A DNA stretch of 64,000 nucleotides from Acidimicrobiia bacterium (GTDB taxonomy: Bacteria > Actinomycetota > Acidimicrobiia > Spongiisociales > ZC4RG35): NCBI GenBank assembly GCA_028284765.1, contig JANQRA010000012.1, positions 1 through 64,000 on the forward strand, written 5' to 3'. Position numbers and translations under genes: made by a program. This document shows, in pieces, positions 47,940 through 57,285 of this stretch; positions within the stretch are counted from its first letter, which is position 1, and every line of letters starts with the position of its first letter. Under the pieces are notes generated by a model. It was given only the letters and a program-made list of their open reading frames with translations. It had not been told where the DNA came from and did not search any database.

Positions 47940-49349
47940 TCAGCCGATGGCGCCGGCCGCAGCCATGTTGAGCTCGATGAGACGGTTCATCTCGACCGCA
48001 TACTCCATGGGGAGCTCCTTGATGATCGGCTCGATGAAACCGGCCACGATCATCGACGTTGCCTGGTCTTCGGTCAGACCGCGGGACATCAGATAGAAGA
48101 GCTGATCCTCGCCGACCTTCGACACGGTGGCCTCGTGACCCATCTCGGCGTCGTTCTCCTCGACCTCCATGTACGGGTAGGTGTCAGACCGGCTGTCCTC
48201 ATCGAGAATCAAAGCGTCGCATCGGACGAAGCTCTTGGCGTTCTCGGCGCCGGGCTCAACACGGACAAGACCGCGGTATCCGGACCGACCTCCGCCCTTG
48301 GAGATCGACTTGGACACAATCGTCGAAGTGGTGTCGGGAGCTGCGTGAACCATCTTGGCCCCTGCGTCCTGATGCTGACCCTCTCCAGCAAAAGCGATTG
48401 AGAGCACCTCGCCATGGGCGCCCGGCTCCATGAGCCAAACCGCCGGATACTTCATCGTCAGTCTCGAACCGAGGTTGCCATCAACCCACTCCATCGTGGC
48501 GTTCCGATATGCAGCGGCACGCTTGGTGACGAGGTTGAAGACGTTGTTCGACCAGTTCTGGATCGTGGTGTATCGGCAGCGACCACCCTCTTTGACGACG
48601 ATCTCCACCACCGCCGAATGCAGCGAATCGGTGGTGTAGGTCGGCGCCGAGCAACCCTCGACGTAGTGAACGTAGGCACCTTCGTCAACGATGATCAGAG
48701 TCCGCTCGAACTGACCCATGTTCTCCGAGTTGATGCGGAAGTAGGCCTGCAGCGGCTGTTCGACGTGGACGCCAGGCGGCACGTAGATGAACGACCCACC
48801 GGACCACACAGCCGAGTTCAGAGCAGCAAACTTGTTGTCGTTGGGCGGGATGACGGTGCCGAAGTACTCCTGGACGATCTCCGGGTACTCACGGACCGCA
48901 GTGTCCATGTCGGTGAACAAGACACCTTGAGCCTCGAGGTCTTCCCGGTTTCGGTGATAGACCACCTCGGACTCATATTGAGCGGTGACGCCAGCCAGGT
49001 ACTTGCGCTCTGCCTCGGGAATCCCCAACTTCTCGTACGTCTCCTTGATGGACTCCGGAACCATGTCCCAGTCCTTCTGCTGTTCACCCTCAGGCTTGAC
49101 GTAGTAGTAGATGTCGTCGAAGTCGATGGTGTCCAGCGCACCGCCGCCTCCCCATTGGGGGATCGGCTTGCTGAGGAACCTCTTATAGGCCTTGAGCCTG
49201 AAGTCGAGCATCCATTGCGGCTCCCGCTTCATCGCGGACATGTCACGGATGACGTCCTCGTCCAGACCCTTCCGTGGCTCGAAGGCCAGCTCGACTTCGT
49301 CTTTCCAGCCGAGTTGGTAACCACCTAGATCAATATCAACTGTTGCCAT
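47940..49349 (-). CDS. sufB: Fe-S cluster assembly protein SufB
   Basis: 469 aa; [72 protein letters not shown]. Confidence 0.96.
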   Translation of the reverse strand: MATVDIDLGGYQLGWKDEVELAFEPRKGLDEDVIRDMSAMKREPQWMLDFRLKAYKRFLSKPIPQWGGGGALDTIDFDDIYYYVKPEGEQQKDWDMVPESIKETYEKLGIPEAERKYLAGVTAQYESEVVYHRNREDLEAQGVLFTDMDTAVREYPEIVQEYFGTVIPPNDNKFAALNSAVWSGGSFIYVPPGVHVEQPLQAYFRINSENMGQFERTLIIVDEGAYVHYVEGCSAPTYTTDSLHSAVVEIVVKEGGRCRYTTIQNWSNNVFNLVTKRAAAYRNATMEWVDGNLGSRLTMKYPAVWLMEPGAHGEVLSIAFAGEGQHQDAGAKMVHAAPDTTSTIVSKSISKGGGRSGYRGLVRVEPGAENAKSFVRCDALILDEDSRSDTYPYMEVEENDAEMGHEATVSKVGEDQLFYLMSRGLTEDQATSMIVAGFIEPIIKELPMEYAVEMNRLIELNMAAAGAIG

Positions 49350-49391
49350 TTGGCATCACCTCAGAGTTTTCAACAGGATCGGATGCGTTTG

Positions 49392-49419
49392 AATTTCCAC
49401 TATGCCGATAGTGGCAATT
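49392..49419. promoter_or_regulatory. Palindrome upstream of sufB, candidate operator
   Basis: AATTTCCACTATGCCGATAGTGGCAATT: perfect CCACTAT/ATAGTGG arms plus AATT flanks, one mismatched pair. Confidence 0.55.
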
Positions 49420-49453
49420 GTACCCGCCCGTCCGGGACACGTAAAACGCCTGC

Positions 49454-50230
49454 TCAGCGCCGCCGGGCCACTACCCGGACGATTGGCCATGTCACGAATC
49501 TGAACATCTCCGCAAGCTCCTCGAGCATCTCGCGGATGACACCGGGTCGCTCATAGGTTCCTGGTGCTCGATCAACCAGATACCGACGCTTTGTCGACAT
49601 GACGTCTCGACCCAGACGCTCCAATACGCCTTCGTCCACGCCTTCGAGCGAGGTTGGAAACGTAAATGGCTCGGCGTGCTCGGCCGTTTCGATGTCGAAG
49701 CCGCGGTTCTGGAGTGTCGTCACCAGCATCGGGACCTTCAGGCCATACCCGGTTTCTCCGTGGGGTCCCTCCCGAGGCGGGAGGCCGAGGTAATTGACGA
49801 GTTCGCGTCGCCCTTCGTCGAGGGGCATGGCGAACTCATGGAACGCGATCACGAGGCGGCCGCCAGGGCGGAGGACTTGGCCGAACTCCTCGACGACGGT
49901 GTCGGGGTCGGCCCGGTCACCCTCCCACGTAGGAAACTGCAAAACCATCCGAGCCACCGCTAGATCAAACAACCCGGCTTCGAAGGTCTCAGCGATACGG
50001 CCTGCGGCAATTCCGGTCACCCAGTTCAGTTCTCCGTTCGGAGCGGTGGCTTCCGGCAAGGTCGACACAACTTCCGCTCCCTGCTCGGTGAGATAACGGC
50101 TGAGATCGCCCAAACCGGCCGAGAAGTCGAGGATCCTCCCATCGGCCATCTCCCTGGGAACCAGGTTTTCGATCAGGTAGTAGACGAGCGGCCGCATCAC
50201 GTGCCACGACCGATTGGCTTCCCATGTCAT
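49454..50230 (-). CDS. Class I SAM-dependent methyltransferase
   Basis: GRILDFSAGLGDLSRYLTEQGAEVVS; LAVARMVLQFPTWEGD; FGQVLRPGGRLVIAF. Confidence 0.85.
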   Translation of the reverse strand: MTWEANRSWHVMRPLVYYLIENLVPREMADGRILDFSAGLGDLSRYLTEQGAEVVSTLPEATAPNGELNWVTGIAAGRIAETFEAGLFDLAVARMVLQFPTWEGDRADPDTVVEEFGQVLRPGGRLVIAFHEFAMPLDEGRRELVNYLGLPPREGPHGETGYGLKVPMLVTTLQNRGFDIETAEHAEPFTFPTSLEGVDEGVLERLGRDVMSTKRRYLVDRAPGTYERPGVIREMLEELAEMFRFVTWPIVRVVARRR

Positions 50231-50248
50231 TGAAGTATCTTCGTCCGT

Positions 50249-50689
50249 ATGCCAGTGATTGTGGTTGGCGCTGACACCGAGGCGGGCGAATCGATCCTGA
50301 ACGCCCTTTACTCACCCGACAGAGAGATACGCGTTTTCGTGTCCGATCCCAGTCGAGTGGACTCCTACCGGGCGCGCGGTATCAAGGTGGCGCTGGGCGA
50401 CGTTTCCGATGACTCCCACGTCGAGGGGGCAGCTACGAGGTGCTTCTCGGCTGTGCTCATTGGCACGGCAGCCCGTGACGGTCGAGAGAGGTCGTTTGCC
50501 AAGGACGAGCGCGCGGTGCTCGACGGTTGGGCCTCGGCCACCGCCAACTCTCAGGTAAAGAGAGTCATCTGGGTCGACGTCGAAGACCCTCCCGCCTCCA
50601 ACGCACCCGAGGAAGCGTCGGTGGCCCTAGACGAAGATGACTATGCGATCAGAGTCGCTGAGCTCGATGAGGCTCACTCGATCGAGTAA
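50249..50689 (+). CDS. Rossmann-fold NAD(P)-binding-like protein
   Basis: 146 aa; MPVIVVGADTEAGESILNALYSPDREIRVFVSDPSR. Confidence 0.65.
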   Translation: MPVIVVGADTEAGESILNALYSPDREIRVFVSDPSRVDSYRARGIKVALGDVSDDSHVEGAATRCFSAVLIGTAARDGRERSFAKDERAVLDGWASATANSQVKRVIWVDVEDPPASNAPEEASVALDEDDYAIRVAELDEAHSIE

Positions 50690-51288
50690 TCGCCCAGATC
50701 TCTGAGAGGACCTGCCAGCCTTTCGGCCTCGATCATGTCACGCTCGAAGGCCTCGACCAGGATGAAATAGGGATTGATCGACCTGCCGTTCAGGCGAAGC
50801 TCGAAGTGGGTATGAGGGGCAGTGTTCTCCGCGTTGCCCGAGTCGCCAACCCACCCGATCACCTGACCCTTCTTGACTTCGCGGCCTTCTTCGATGCGCG
50901 GCGCCACTGTCATCGTCCACGGGGCATCTCCGTCATCTGTGCCGGGGGTGTCGTTGTTGAGGTGTACGTAGTGGGATGTCCACCCGGCTCCGTGCGAGAT
51001 ACGGACGCTACGACCGGCTGAGCCGTTGTAGCGGATCTGGTCGACCACGCCATCGGCAACTGCGTAGACCTCGGTCAATCTGGGCGCCATCAGGTCGGTG
51101 CCTTTGTGACGTCGCCCACCCGGGCGGGGCACACCCCAAGTGTTCGAGAATGTCGTCTCAGAGATTTCTTGGGGAAAGGCAACCTCGAAAGGAGGTGCCG
51201 AGTGGTGGGCGGCAACTGGAGTAGTTGGAACTGTCATCAGCCCGGCGAGGGCGAAGACGAACACGGCTATTGAGACTCGGGAATTCAC
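50674..51288 (-). CDS. M23 family metallopeptidase (secreted)
   Basis: Signal peptide; RRHKGTDLMAP, HYVHLN, HTHFELRLNG; GTG start with SD ggagg. Confidence 0.9.
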   Translation of the reverse strand: MNSRVSIAVFVFALAGLMTVPTTPVAAHHSAPPFEVAFPQEISETTFSNTWGVPRPGGRRHKGTDLMAPRLTEVYAVADGVVDQIRYNGSAGRSVRISHGAGWTSHYVHLNNDTPGTDDGDAPWTMTVAPRIEEGREVKKGQVIGWVGDSGNAENTAPHTHFELRLNGRSINPYFILVEAFERDMIEAERLAGPLRDLGDYSIE

Positions 51289-51428
51289 AGATCCTCCGTC
51301 GATTGGTGGGTGGATGCCCAGGGTCCTGGCAGATTCCTGGGGCTTGAAGAGCGATATTGGGACTGACTAGTCCCTCGATGCCCCAGAGGTTACGAGAGGA
51401 CCCCGCCTATGCAAACAATTGCAAGCAC

Positions 51429-51941
51429 TCAAACCACCTGTGGAGGCTGAGGTCGCGCCCGAACATTGAACCTGAGCCTCGACACAGGTGCCCCGTCCAC
51501 CGAGATCACAAAGGAGTAAGCCCCTTCTTCCTGGAAGGGGAGATTGTTGAAGGTGAACGATCGAATGAGTCCGTAGTCCGACGCATCAGGCGGTCGTGCG
51601 GCGTTCGGGTTGAGTCTCACGTCGGCTGTCAGAGGCTTCGGGAGGAGCCCCTTTCCGTCAGCATCCTGCAGTTCGACTGAGAGGTTGAGGATTTCCGCAT
51701 CCCAACTGACAGGGACGCGCAGCCGGAGCCCAATTGCGAGACTCGGGTGCCTGGCGGGAAACCCACGAACCCAGAGGGTGTCCCATCCCCCACCGAGGAT
51801 AAAGAGCTTGCCCCGCACGGCCTGAACGGCATCCGCAAGCAGAGCTACATCGACTGTGGGCCCGAGCGAGTCGGGCGGAGTCTCCATCACATGGTCGACC
51901 CTAACGACCGGCGTATCGGTAACGTCCTCAGCGATCCACAT
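51429..51941 (-). CDS. DUF6941-like hypothetical protein
   Basis: VDVALLADAVQAVRGKLFILGGGWDTLWV resembles DUF6941 from memory. Start uncertain: ATG 51941 or ATG 51887. Confidence 0.65.
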   Translation of the reverse strand: MWIAEDVTDTPVVRVDHVMETPPDSLGPTVDVALLADAVQAVRGKLFILGGGWDTLWVRGFPARHPSLAIGLRLRVPVSWDAEILNLSVELQDADGKGLLPKPLTADVRLNPNAARPPDASDYGLIRSFTFNNLPFQEEGAYSFVISVDGAPVSRLRFNVRARPQPPQVV

Positions 51942-53262
51942 GACTGATTCACAAAACATCACCCCTGCCGAGGGCAAACTCGGCGTTCTGACTCCTGGCA
52001 TGGGAGCGGTGGCCACGACATTCGCTGCCGGAGTGCTGGCCGCCAGGAAGGGCTATGCCCAGCCGACCGGCTCAGTAAGTCAGCTTTCACACATACGTCT
52101 TGGCAAGCGCGACGAGGACCGGAACCCCCTGATAAAGGACTTCATACCCCTGGCCGGGCTCGAGGATCTGGAGTTCGGCGGGTGGGATCCCTACTCGGAT
52201 GACGCATATGCCGCTGCAATGAAGGCGGGAGTGCTCGACGCTCGTCACATCGAGGGAATCGGTGAGGAGTTGCGTGCGATTCAGCCCATGTCAGCTGTCT
52301 TCTCACCACGTTGGGTGAAGAATCTCGAGGACACCGATCAGGTCAAAGACGGTTCGACGCACATGGACAACGCCGAGTCTTTGATGGAGGACATCGACCG
52401 CTTCCGTGCTGAGAAGCAGGTCGACCGGCTGGTCACGGTGTGGTGCGGATCTACAGAAGCCTACGAGGATCCGAGCGAAGTCCATCTCGACCTCGCCAGC
52501 TTCGAGCAAGGCCTCAAGAACAACGACTCGGCCATCACGCCATCTCAGGTATACGCCTACGCCTGCCTGAAGATGGGAGTCCCATTTGCCAACGGGGCGC
52601 CCAACCTCACGGTGGACATACCGGCGATGCTCGAACTTGCCGAGCAGGAGGGCGTTCCCATCGCCGGGAAAGACTTCAAGACGGGACAAACCCTGATGAA
52701 GACCATGATCGCCCCGGGTCTCAAGTCTCGGATGCTCGGCATCAACGGATGGTTCTCAACCAACATCCTGGGCAACCGGGATGGTGAAGTGCTCGACGAC
52801 CCTGAGAGTTTCAGATCCAAAGAGGTGTCAAAGCTCGGCGTGCTCGAACACATCCTCCAACCCGACGTCTATCCGGACCTCTACGGGGACATCTATCACA
52901 AGGTTCGAATCAATTACTACCCACCCAAAGGCGACGACAAAGAGGGGTGGGACCACATCGACATCTTTGGCTGGCTGGGCTACCCGATGCAGATCAAGGT
53001 CGACTTCCTATGCAAAGACTCGATCCTTGCCGCACCCATCGTTCTCGACCTGGCCCTGTTCATGGACCTTGCGGCGCGAGCCGGCAAGACCGGGATCCAG
53101 GAGTGGCTTTCTTTCTATTTCAAGAGCCCCCAACACGCCGAAGGGATCTATCCCGAGAACGATCTGTTCATCCAGTTGACGAAGCTGAAGAACAACCTCC
53201 GTCACATGATGGGTGAAGATCTGATCACGCACCTCGGCACGGAGTACTACGACGAGGGGTGA
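51940..53262 (+). CDS. ino1: Inositol-3-phosphate synthase
   Basis: 440 aa; LGVLTPGMGAVATTFAAGVLA, FKTGQTLMKTMIAPGLKSRMLGINGWFSTNILGNRDG. Confidence 0.94.
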   Translation: MTDSQNITPAEGKLGVLTPGMGAVATTFAAGVLAARKGYAQPTGSVSQLSHIRLGKRDEDRNPLIKDFIPLAGLEDLEFGGWDPYSDDAYAAAMKAGVLDARHIEGIGEELRAIQPMSAVFSPRWVKNLEDTDQVKDGSTHMDNAESLMEDIDRFRAEKQVDRLVTVWCGSTEAYEDPSEVHLDLASFEQGLKNNDSAITPSQVYAYACLKMGVPFANGAPNLTVDIPAMLELAEQEGVPIAGKDFKTGQTLMKTMIAPGLKSRMLGINGWFSTNILGNRDGEVLDDPESFRSKEVSKLGVLEHILQPDVYPDLYGDIYHKVRINYYPPKGDDKEGWDHIDIFGWLGYPMQIKVDFLCKDSILAAPIVLDLALFMDLAARAGKTGIQEWLSFYFKSPQHAEGIYPENDLFIQLTKLKNNLRHMMGEDLITHLGTEYYDEG

Positions 53263-53273
53263 TGAAATCAGCT

Positions 53274-53298
53274 TGGAGAATCATGAGATGATTCTCCA
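53274..53298. other. Perfect 11-bp-stem hairpin between ino1 and arfB-like gene
   Basis: TGGAGAATCAT-GAG-ATGATTCTCCA; no T-tract. Confidence 0.75.
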
Positions 53299-53320
53299 GA
53301 GAAGTGGCTGAGGCGGTGCG

Positions 53321-53725
53321 ATGGATGGGATTCGAGTCGGTGATCATCTGATACCCGAATCTGCGCTGGAGGAGATCTTCGAGACCAGCGGCGGACCAGG
53401 TGGTCAACACGCAAATCGCAACGAGACTTCTGTGCGATTGCGGTTGACGGTGTCCGAATCCGGACTCCCCTCTCACCTCGCTTCAACAATCGTGACCAAG
53501 CTGGGCCCGGTCGTGGAAGTGACGAGCTCCGAGTCGCGATCGCAATTTCGCAATCGCTCGATGGCCCGACGCAGGATGAAAGAGCAACTCGAGCAAGCAC
53601 TGAAACCCGAACGCACCAGAAAGCCGACCCGCCCAACGCGCTCATCGCAACGCCGCAGAGTGGAATCGAAGAAAGCACGCTCGGAGACCAAGCGACTGCG
53701 ACGACGGCCCAACATCGACGACTGA
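53321..53725 (+). CDS. ArfB/ICT1-like peptidyl-tRNA hydrolase
   Basis: 134 aa; SGGPGGQHANRNETSVRLRLTV (GGQ) and Arg/Lys-rich C-terminal tail. Confidence 0.9.
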   Translation: MDGIRVGDHLIPESALEEIFETSGGPGGQHANRNETSVRLRLTVSESGLPSHLASTIVTKLGPVVEVTSSESRSQFRNRSMARRRMKEQLEQALKPERTRKPTRPTRSSQRRRVESKKARSETKRLRRRPNIDD

Positions 53726-53743
53726 CCCAATAGGCTGCCACTC

Positions 53744-54394
53744 ATGCCTATGACCCCCGAACGCTGGGATTTCATCAGCAACTACGCCACCGAAGTCTTC
53801 CCACCCGCTGACGACCACCTCGATGGTCTGATGGACCGTGCACGCGAAGCCGGGCTCCCCTCGATCGCAGTCAGTTCAGACGTAGGGATGCTTCTGAAGA
53901 TCCTGGTCTCGCTCACCGACGGACATCTCGCCCTCGAACTTGGAACACTCGCCGGCTATTCAGGAATCTGGATTGCGCGCGGCCTGCAGCCAAACGGGAA
54001 GCTGATCACGGTGGAGTACGAAACGCTCCACGCAGAGTTTGCTGAGAGAGAGTTCGAGATGGCTGGCGTTGGAGATCAGGTCGAGATCGTTCGAGGCGCG
54101 GCCCTGGATGTCCTGCCCTCGATCGCTGACAAAGTTGGGAGCGAAAGTGTCGACTTCGTATTCATCGACGCAGTCAAGAGTGAGTACCCCCAGTACTTCG
54201 AAGCAATCCGTCCGCTGATCAAGCCGGGGGGTCTCCTCGTAGCTGACAACGTGTACGGGACCGGTGCGGGGTGGATCGACGAGGGCTACGGGACGGACAA
54301 GTTCAACCGATTGGTGGCGGCGGACCCGGATTTTGATGCTGTCGCAACTCCGATGCGCGAAGGGGTCCTGATTGCCAGGAGAAAGGCCACCTAG
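53744..54394 (+). CDS. O-methyltransferase (family 3-like)
   Basis: LELGTLAGYSGIWIARGL, VDFVFIDAVKSEYPQYFE, GGLLVADNVYGTG. Confidence 0.92.
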   Translation: MPMTPERWDFISNYATEVFPPADDHLDGLMDRAREAGLPSIAVSSDVGMLLKILVSLTDGHLALELGTLAGYSGIWIARGLQPNGKLITVEYETLHAEFAEREFEMAGVGDQVEIVRGAALDVLPSIADKVGSESVDFVFIDAVKSEYPQYFEAIRPLIKPGGLLVADNVYGTGAGWIDEGYGTDKFNRLVAADPDFDAVATPMREGVLIARRKAT

Positions 54395-55458
54395 ACCAGG
54401 GCAAGGGCTGCCCTGCGGTCGGGCTTCCCAAGCTCGGTCTTCGGGATTGCCTCGACTTCGATGAATCGTTTCGGCCGATCCGGGCCGGTGAGTATTTCCT
54501 GGGTGACCGCAGCCAAGTCAGCATTGGCTCCCACGTAGAGACAAACCACTGCTTGACCCCACTCGTCGTCCGGAACGCCCAAGACGACGACATCTTGGAC
54601 AAACGGAGCGATCACCGCTTCGACCTTCTCCGGATCGACGTTTACTCCCCCGGTGACGATCACATTGTCGGCACGACCCATGACCTTCAGAACCCCTCCC
54701 TCCATCACACCAAGGTCGTTGGTCACGTACCAGCCATCGGCATCCACTACGTCCGTCGAAACCATCGGTCCGCGTATCGCGATCCGCCCTCCACGTATCT
54801 CGATCTCGACACCTGGAAGGGGATGCCCGCCGTATGTGAGCGGCGCGCCTGGTCGAAGAGTCGCCACCTGCCCGAAGGTCTCGGTCATTCCGTAGGTTGG
54901 GAGAACCGGCAGCCCGACACGCACAGCTTGCTCCAACAATCCGGGCGGAATTGGACCCCCGCCCACGAGGACCGCTCGCACTCCATGGAAATGCCCCAAA
55001 GGAATCAGGCGTCTGAGCATTGTGGGCACAACCGAAACCATCGTCACATCCCTTCGGATCGCTTCAGCCGCCGCCTTCGGATCGAAACGGTCGAGACGTG
55101 TGATACATCCGCCCACATATGCCTGCCGAACGACGATGGACATCCCGCCGACGTGGCTCAGGGACATGGCCAACAGCCAGTTGTCGTCTGCACCGTGGCC
55201 GAGGTGTTCAGTCGAGGCCTGAGCGGCCGCCTCGAGGTTCGCCATCGACAGCCTGACAGTCTTTGGAGGGCCTGTCGTACCTGACGTGCGCGCTGCTACC
55301 GATTGAGAACGATCGATCGAGCGGAGCAAGTCGAAAACCGGCTCGTCGCTCGGCGCATCGGAACGCACAACTTCGGTTGCTTCGCCATACGTCCAAGTGG
55401 ACCTTTCGGTGGTGAGGAACGTTCGATCTGGATCGACGCGCTCTAGCCAATTGATCAC
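54391..55458 (-). CDS. menE: AMP-binding enzyme, o-succinylbenzoate--CoA ligase
   Basis: ARTSGTTGPPKTVRLS, PTYGMTETFGQVAT, DLGVMEGGVLKVMGRADNVIVTGGVNVDPEKVE; next to menB. GTG start 55458. Confidence 0.88.
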   Translation of the reverse strand: MINWLERVDPDRTFLTTERSTWTYGEATEVVRSDAPSDEPVFDLLRSIDRSQSVAARTSGTTGPPKTVRLSMANLEAAAQASTEHLGHGADDNWLLAMSLSHVGGMSIVVRQAYVGGCITRLDRFDPKAAAEAIRRDVTMVSVVPTMLRRLIPLGHFHGVRAVLVGGGPIPPGLLEQAVRVGLPVLPTYGMTETFGQVATLRPGAPLTYGGHPLPGVEIEIRGGRIAIRGPMVSTDVVDADGWYVTNDLGVMEGGVLKVMGRADNVIVTGGVNVDPEKVEAVIAPFVQDVVVLGVPDDEWGQAVVCLYVGANADLAAVTQEILTGPDRPKRFIEVEAIPKTELGKPDRRAALALV

Positions 55459-55489
55459 GGCCTGATTTTGCCCCTTATGCTCCGGCTTC

Positions 55490-56365
55490 GTGGTTTCAGA
55501 GTTGTTTGACACATCAGCATGGAAGAAAGTCGACGAGTTCGACTTCAAGGACATCACATACCACCGGGCCGTTGACGCAGGTGTGGTGCGGATCGCGTTT
55601 GACCGGCCCGAGGTAAGAAACGCCTTTCGACCACAGACAGTCGACGAGTTGTACAAGGCGTTGGATCACGCTCGCCAATCCACCGACGTTGGTTGCGTCC
55701 TCCTGACCGGGAATGGCCCCTCCCCCAAAGACGGAGGTTGGGCCTTCTGTTCTGGTGGCGATCAGCGGATCCGAGGAAAAGACGGATACCAATATGGAGA
55801 TGAGGCCAGCACCGGCAGGCTTCACATTCTGGAAGTTCAGCGTCTGATAAGGACCATGCCCAAGGTCGTGATCTGCGTGGTGCCCGGCTGGGCAGTTGGC
55901 GGCGGCCACAGCCTTCACGTTGTCTGCGATCTGACGATCGCTTCCGAGGAGCACGCAATGTTCAAGCAGACCGACGCAGATGTCGCCTCCTACGACGCCG
56001 GATACGGGTCGGCCTACCTGGCCCGACAGGTTGGACAGAAGCGGGCCCGTGAAGTCTTCTTCTTGGGACGCGACTACTCGGCCCAGGACGCCTATGAGAT
56101 GGGCATGGCGAACGCGGTGGTACCACATGAGGAGCTCGAGGCCGTTGCCCTTGCGTGGGCCAAAGAGGTGGTCGCAAAGAGTCCGATGGCACAGAGAATG
56201 CTGAAGTTTGCCTTCAACATGATCGACGACGGCCTGATGGGCCAACAGGTCTTCGCTGGTGAAGCCACTCGATTGGGGTACATGACCGAAGAGGCCGAGG
56301 AGGGACGGGACTCCTTCCTCGAGAAGCGCGAAGCCGACTTCACACGCTTCCCCTGGTACTACTGA
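55490..56365 (+). CDS. menB: 1,4-dihydroxy-2-naphthoyl-CoA synthase
   Basis: WAFCSGGDQRIRGKDGYQYG, GWAVGGGHSLHVVCDLTIASEEHAMFKQTDADVASYDAGYGSAYLARQVG. Confidence 0.96.
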   Translation: MVSELFDTSAWKKVDEFDFKDITYHRAVDAGVVRIAFDRPEVRNAFRPQTVDELYKALDHARQSTDVGCVLLTGNGPSPKDGGWAFCSGGDQRIRGKDGYQYGDEASTGRLHILEVQRLIRTMPKVVICVVPGWAVGGGHSLHVVCDLTIASEEHAMFKQTDADVASYDAGYGSAYLARQVGQKRAREVFFLGRDYSAQDAYEMGMANAVVPHEELEAVALAWAKEVVAKSPMAQRMLKFAFNMIDDGLMGQQVFAGEATRLGYMTEEAEEGRDSFLEKREADFTRFPWYY

Positions 56366-56369
56366 CCCG

Positions 56370-57251
56370 ATGAGCACAATCGCCGCTTGGAAGACGGCGG
56401 CACGAACTCACACTCTTCCCGCAGCGGCGGTACCCGTGCTGGTCGGCGGTGGCCTGGCCTATGGACAATCGGTGTTTCGGTGGGATGCCTTCATATGGGC
56501 CCTCATCGGCGCACTCGCTATACAGGTTGCTGCGAACTTCGCCAACGATGCCTCCGACGCGAAACGTGGTGCCGACAACGAGGATCGATTGGGTCCACCG
56601 CGGATGGTTGCCGCAGGTGTCATCACAGCCCGCCAGATGTGGATTGCGACATGGCTGGCGGTCGCCGTTGCAGGTGTCACCGCGATCGCCCTCACCCTTA
56701 TCGCCGGCTGGGTGATTCTCGTCATAGGGGTGACATCGGTCGTCGCCATGCTGGGGTACGTCGGCGGGCCGGCGCCCTACGGCTATCGAGGCCTGGGAGA
56801 AGTGTTCGTCTTCATCTTCTTCGGCCTGGTTGCCACCGTGGGCTCACGGTACGTGCATGACATGGAAGCTTCGATTGAGGCTTGGCTCTTGGCGATACCA
56901 ATCGGAATGCTGGTCACGGCGATCCTCGTGGCGAACAACTACCGAGACCTCGCCACTGATCGGGCGGCAGGGAAGCGCACCCTCGCAGTCATCATGGGCG
57001 CGGCCGCAACCCGTCGTCTCTACATGACCTTGATCTACGGCTCATTTGTGGCCGTGGCTGTGTTTGCGATTGCAGGCTGGATTCCCCTTGCCACCCTGTT
57101 TGTCGGGTTCTTGCTCCCGTTTGCATCGGTCCCGGTTCGAATCATCAACGCCAAGACCGACGGACCGGCCCTCATTAGGGCCTTGGTCGCAAACGCTCGT
57201 CTCCACTTCTGGTTTGGAGTGGTCCTGACAGCGGCGGTGGCATTGACATGA
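56370..57251 (+). CDS. menA: 1,4-dihydroxy-2-naphthoate polyprenyltransferase
   Basis: WKTAARTHTLPAAAVPVLVGG, NFANDASDAKRGAD, NNYRDLATDRAAGKRTLAV. Confidence 0.94.
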   Translation: MSTIAAWKTAARTHTLPAAAVPVLVGGGLAYGQSVFRWDAFIWALIGALAIQVAANFANDASDAKRGADNEDRLGPPRMVAAGVITARQMWIATWLAVAVAGVTAIALTLIAGWVILVIGVTSVVAMLGYVGGPAPYGYRGLGEVFVFIFFGLVATVGSRYVHDMEASIEAWLLAIPIGMLVTAILVANNYRDLATDRAAGKRTLAVIMGAAATRRLYMTLIYGSFVAVAVFAIAGWIPLATLFVGFLLPFASVPVRIINAKTDGPALIRALVANARLHFWFGVVLTAAVALT

Positions 57252-57285
57252 AACCGCACAGCGGGTCAGAGTCGTCCAAGTTGTC

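Noticed and set aside
47616-47940. CRISPR array
   Set aside because: 85-bp units are directly adjacent, with no unique spacers and no cas genes nearby.
48414-49328. 304-aa plus-strand ORF opposite sufB
   Set aside because: Antisense shadow of sufB.
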